DNA of 64,000 bases from Thalassovita gelatinovora (GTDB taxonomy: Bacteria > Pseudomonadota > Alphaproteobacteria > Rhodobacterales > Rhodobacteraceae): NCBI RefSeq assembly GCF_001458355.1, contig NZ_CYSA01000007.1:126501-190500 (forward strand). Direction: 5' to 3'. Shown one piece after another: positions 63,579 to 64,000 of this stretch. Position 1 is the first letter of the stretch; every line of letters begins with the position of its first letter. A program made the translations under genes and the position numbers. Below the pieces are notes generated by a model. It had not been told where the DNA came from. It was given only the letters and a program-made list of their open reading frames with translations, and did not search any database.

Positions 63579-64000
63579 ATGTCCTCGATCATGACAAGAC
63601 CGATTGATCTGCCGGACACCATCCCGGTATTCCCGTTGCCCGGTGCGCTGTTGCTGCCCCGGGCCCGGCTGCCGCTACATATCTTTGAACCGCGTTATCT
63701 GGCGATGCTGGACGATGCTCTGAAAACGCCGGAACGGTTGATTGGCATGGTGCAAACCTGTCAGGCGCCGGGATGCGACAGCAACCGATTACATCAGATC
63801 GGCTGTGCCGGGCGGGTAACGCAATTTTCCGAAACCGAAGACGGCCGCTATATGATCACCCTGACGGGCATATCGCGGTTTCGCATTCGGTCCGAAGTCG
63901 ACGGGTTCGCCCCTTATCGTCGTTGCGAAGTGTCCTGGGCCGGGTTCGAAAAGGATCAGGGCGCGGAAGAACACGATCCGGGGCTAAACCGGGACGGTTT
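63579..64000 (+). CDS. LON-type substrate-binding domain protein (3' end cut by window edge)
   Basis: Frame reads from ATG 63579 (or 63591, MTRPIDLPDTIPVF) to the window end. IPVFPLPGALLLPRARLPLHIFEPRYLAMLDDAL and GCAGRVTQFSETEDGRYMITLTGISRFRI are the PUA-like N-terminal domain of Lon, here as a stand-alone protein as often seen in alphaproteobacteria (about 210 residues). No ATPase domain. Close behind cnoX, so probably one operon and a protein-quality role. Confidence 0.9.
   Translation, partial: MSSIMTRPIDLPDTIPVFPLPGALLLPRARLPLHIFEPRYLAMLDDALKTPERLIGMVQTCQAPGCDSNRLHQIGCAGRVTQFSETEDGRYMITLTGISRFRIRSEVDGFAPYRRCEVSWAGFEKDQGAEEHDPGLNRDG

Noticed and set aside
1-64000. CRISPR array, insertion sequence or prophage
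   Set aside because: No regularly spaced identical repeats, transposase or phage structural genes were seen on reading both strands; only gene debris near tRNA-Lys is suggestive.

Overview
The window looks like chromosome from a Roseobacter-group alphaproteobacterium (Rhodobacteraceae). The evidence is the GC-rich coding bias, a petABC cytochrome bc1 operon in Rhodobacter order, HspQ, a WCGPC-type CnoX, DUF2125 and DUF4170 proteins, the pmbA / monophosphatase / DUF4170 / waaA / lpxK block, an FnrL-type TTGAT-N4-ATCAA box, and GC-rich intergenic elements of the kind found in this family. This rests on protein and motif recognition only; no database search was run. No phage, plasmid origin, insertion sequence or CRISPR array was seen.

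Layout. 1-7 kb: an HSL-type esterase (cut by the left edge), a thiolase, an anti-sigma antagonist / anti-sigma kinase pair, gamma-glutamyltransferase, HspQ, an AEC permease and a lytic transglycosylase lipoprotein. 7-15 kb: a minus-strand run of aminotransferase, ftsK and lolA, then an amidase and a UbiH-type hydroxylase. 15-18 kb: petABC and a small outer-membrane beta-barrel. 18.5-31.2 kb: thirteen genes all on the minus strand. Ten of them (aldehyde dehydrogenase, Liv-type ABC importer, SDR, second aldehyde dehydrogenase, SnoaL-like protein) look like an importer-plus-oxidation module for an alcohol or aldehyde, probably aromatic. The rest is an OsmF/YehYXW-type ABC importer with its own promoter. 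An AraC regulator is divergent at 31.3 kb. 32-36 kb: GST, PaiB-like flavoprotein, mtaB-dapF, tRNA-Lys. 36.2-41.3 kb: gene debris next to the tRNA, then a MurR/RpiR regulator, a TRAP transporter and an Asp/Glu/hydantoin-racemase-like enzyme. The regulator is flanked by GTGAAA/TTTCAC palindromes. 41.5-44.7 kb: flavoprotein, MscS channel, VOC protein. 44.8-48.8 kb: a 1267-residue RTX protein with a nidogen-like N-terminus, preceded by a phased GAACC repeat array. 48.8-58.3 kb: crotonase-like protein, SDR, DUF2125, pmbA, monophosphatase, DUF4170, waaA, lpxK, L,D-transpeptidase, ribA. 58.4-64 kb: OmpR-type regulator, 2OG-dioxygenase, xthA, LytTR regulator, cnoX and a LON-domain protein (cut by the right edge).

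Most notable non-coding observation: directly after the response regulator there is a perfect FNR/FnrL half-site pair, a -10-like TAATAT at class-II spacing, a 7-bp hairpin, an unpaired anti-Shine-Dalgarno stretch (ACCTCCCT) and a strong intrinsic terminator. Together these fit an unannotated oxygen-responsive small RNA of about 75 nt (59203-59276). A second orphan terminator at 62484-62513 lies in a divergent intergenic region and suggests another, weaker sRNA candidate.
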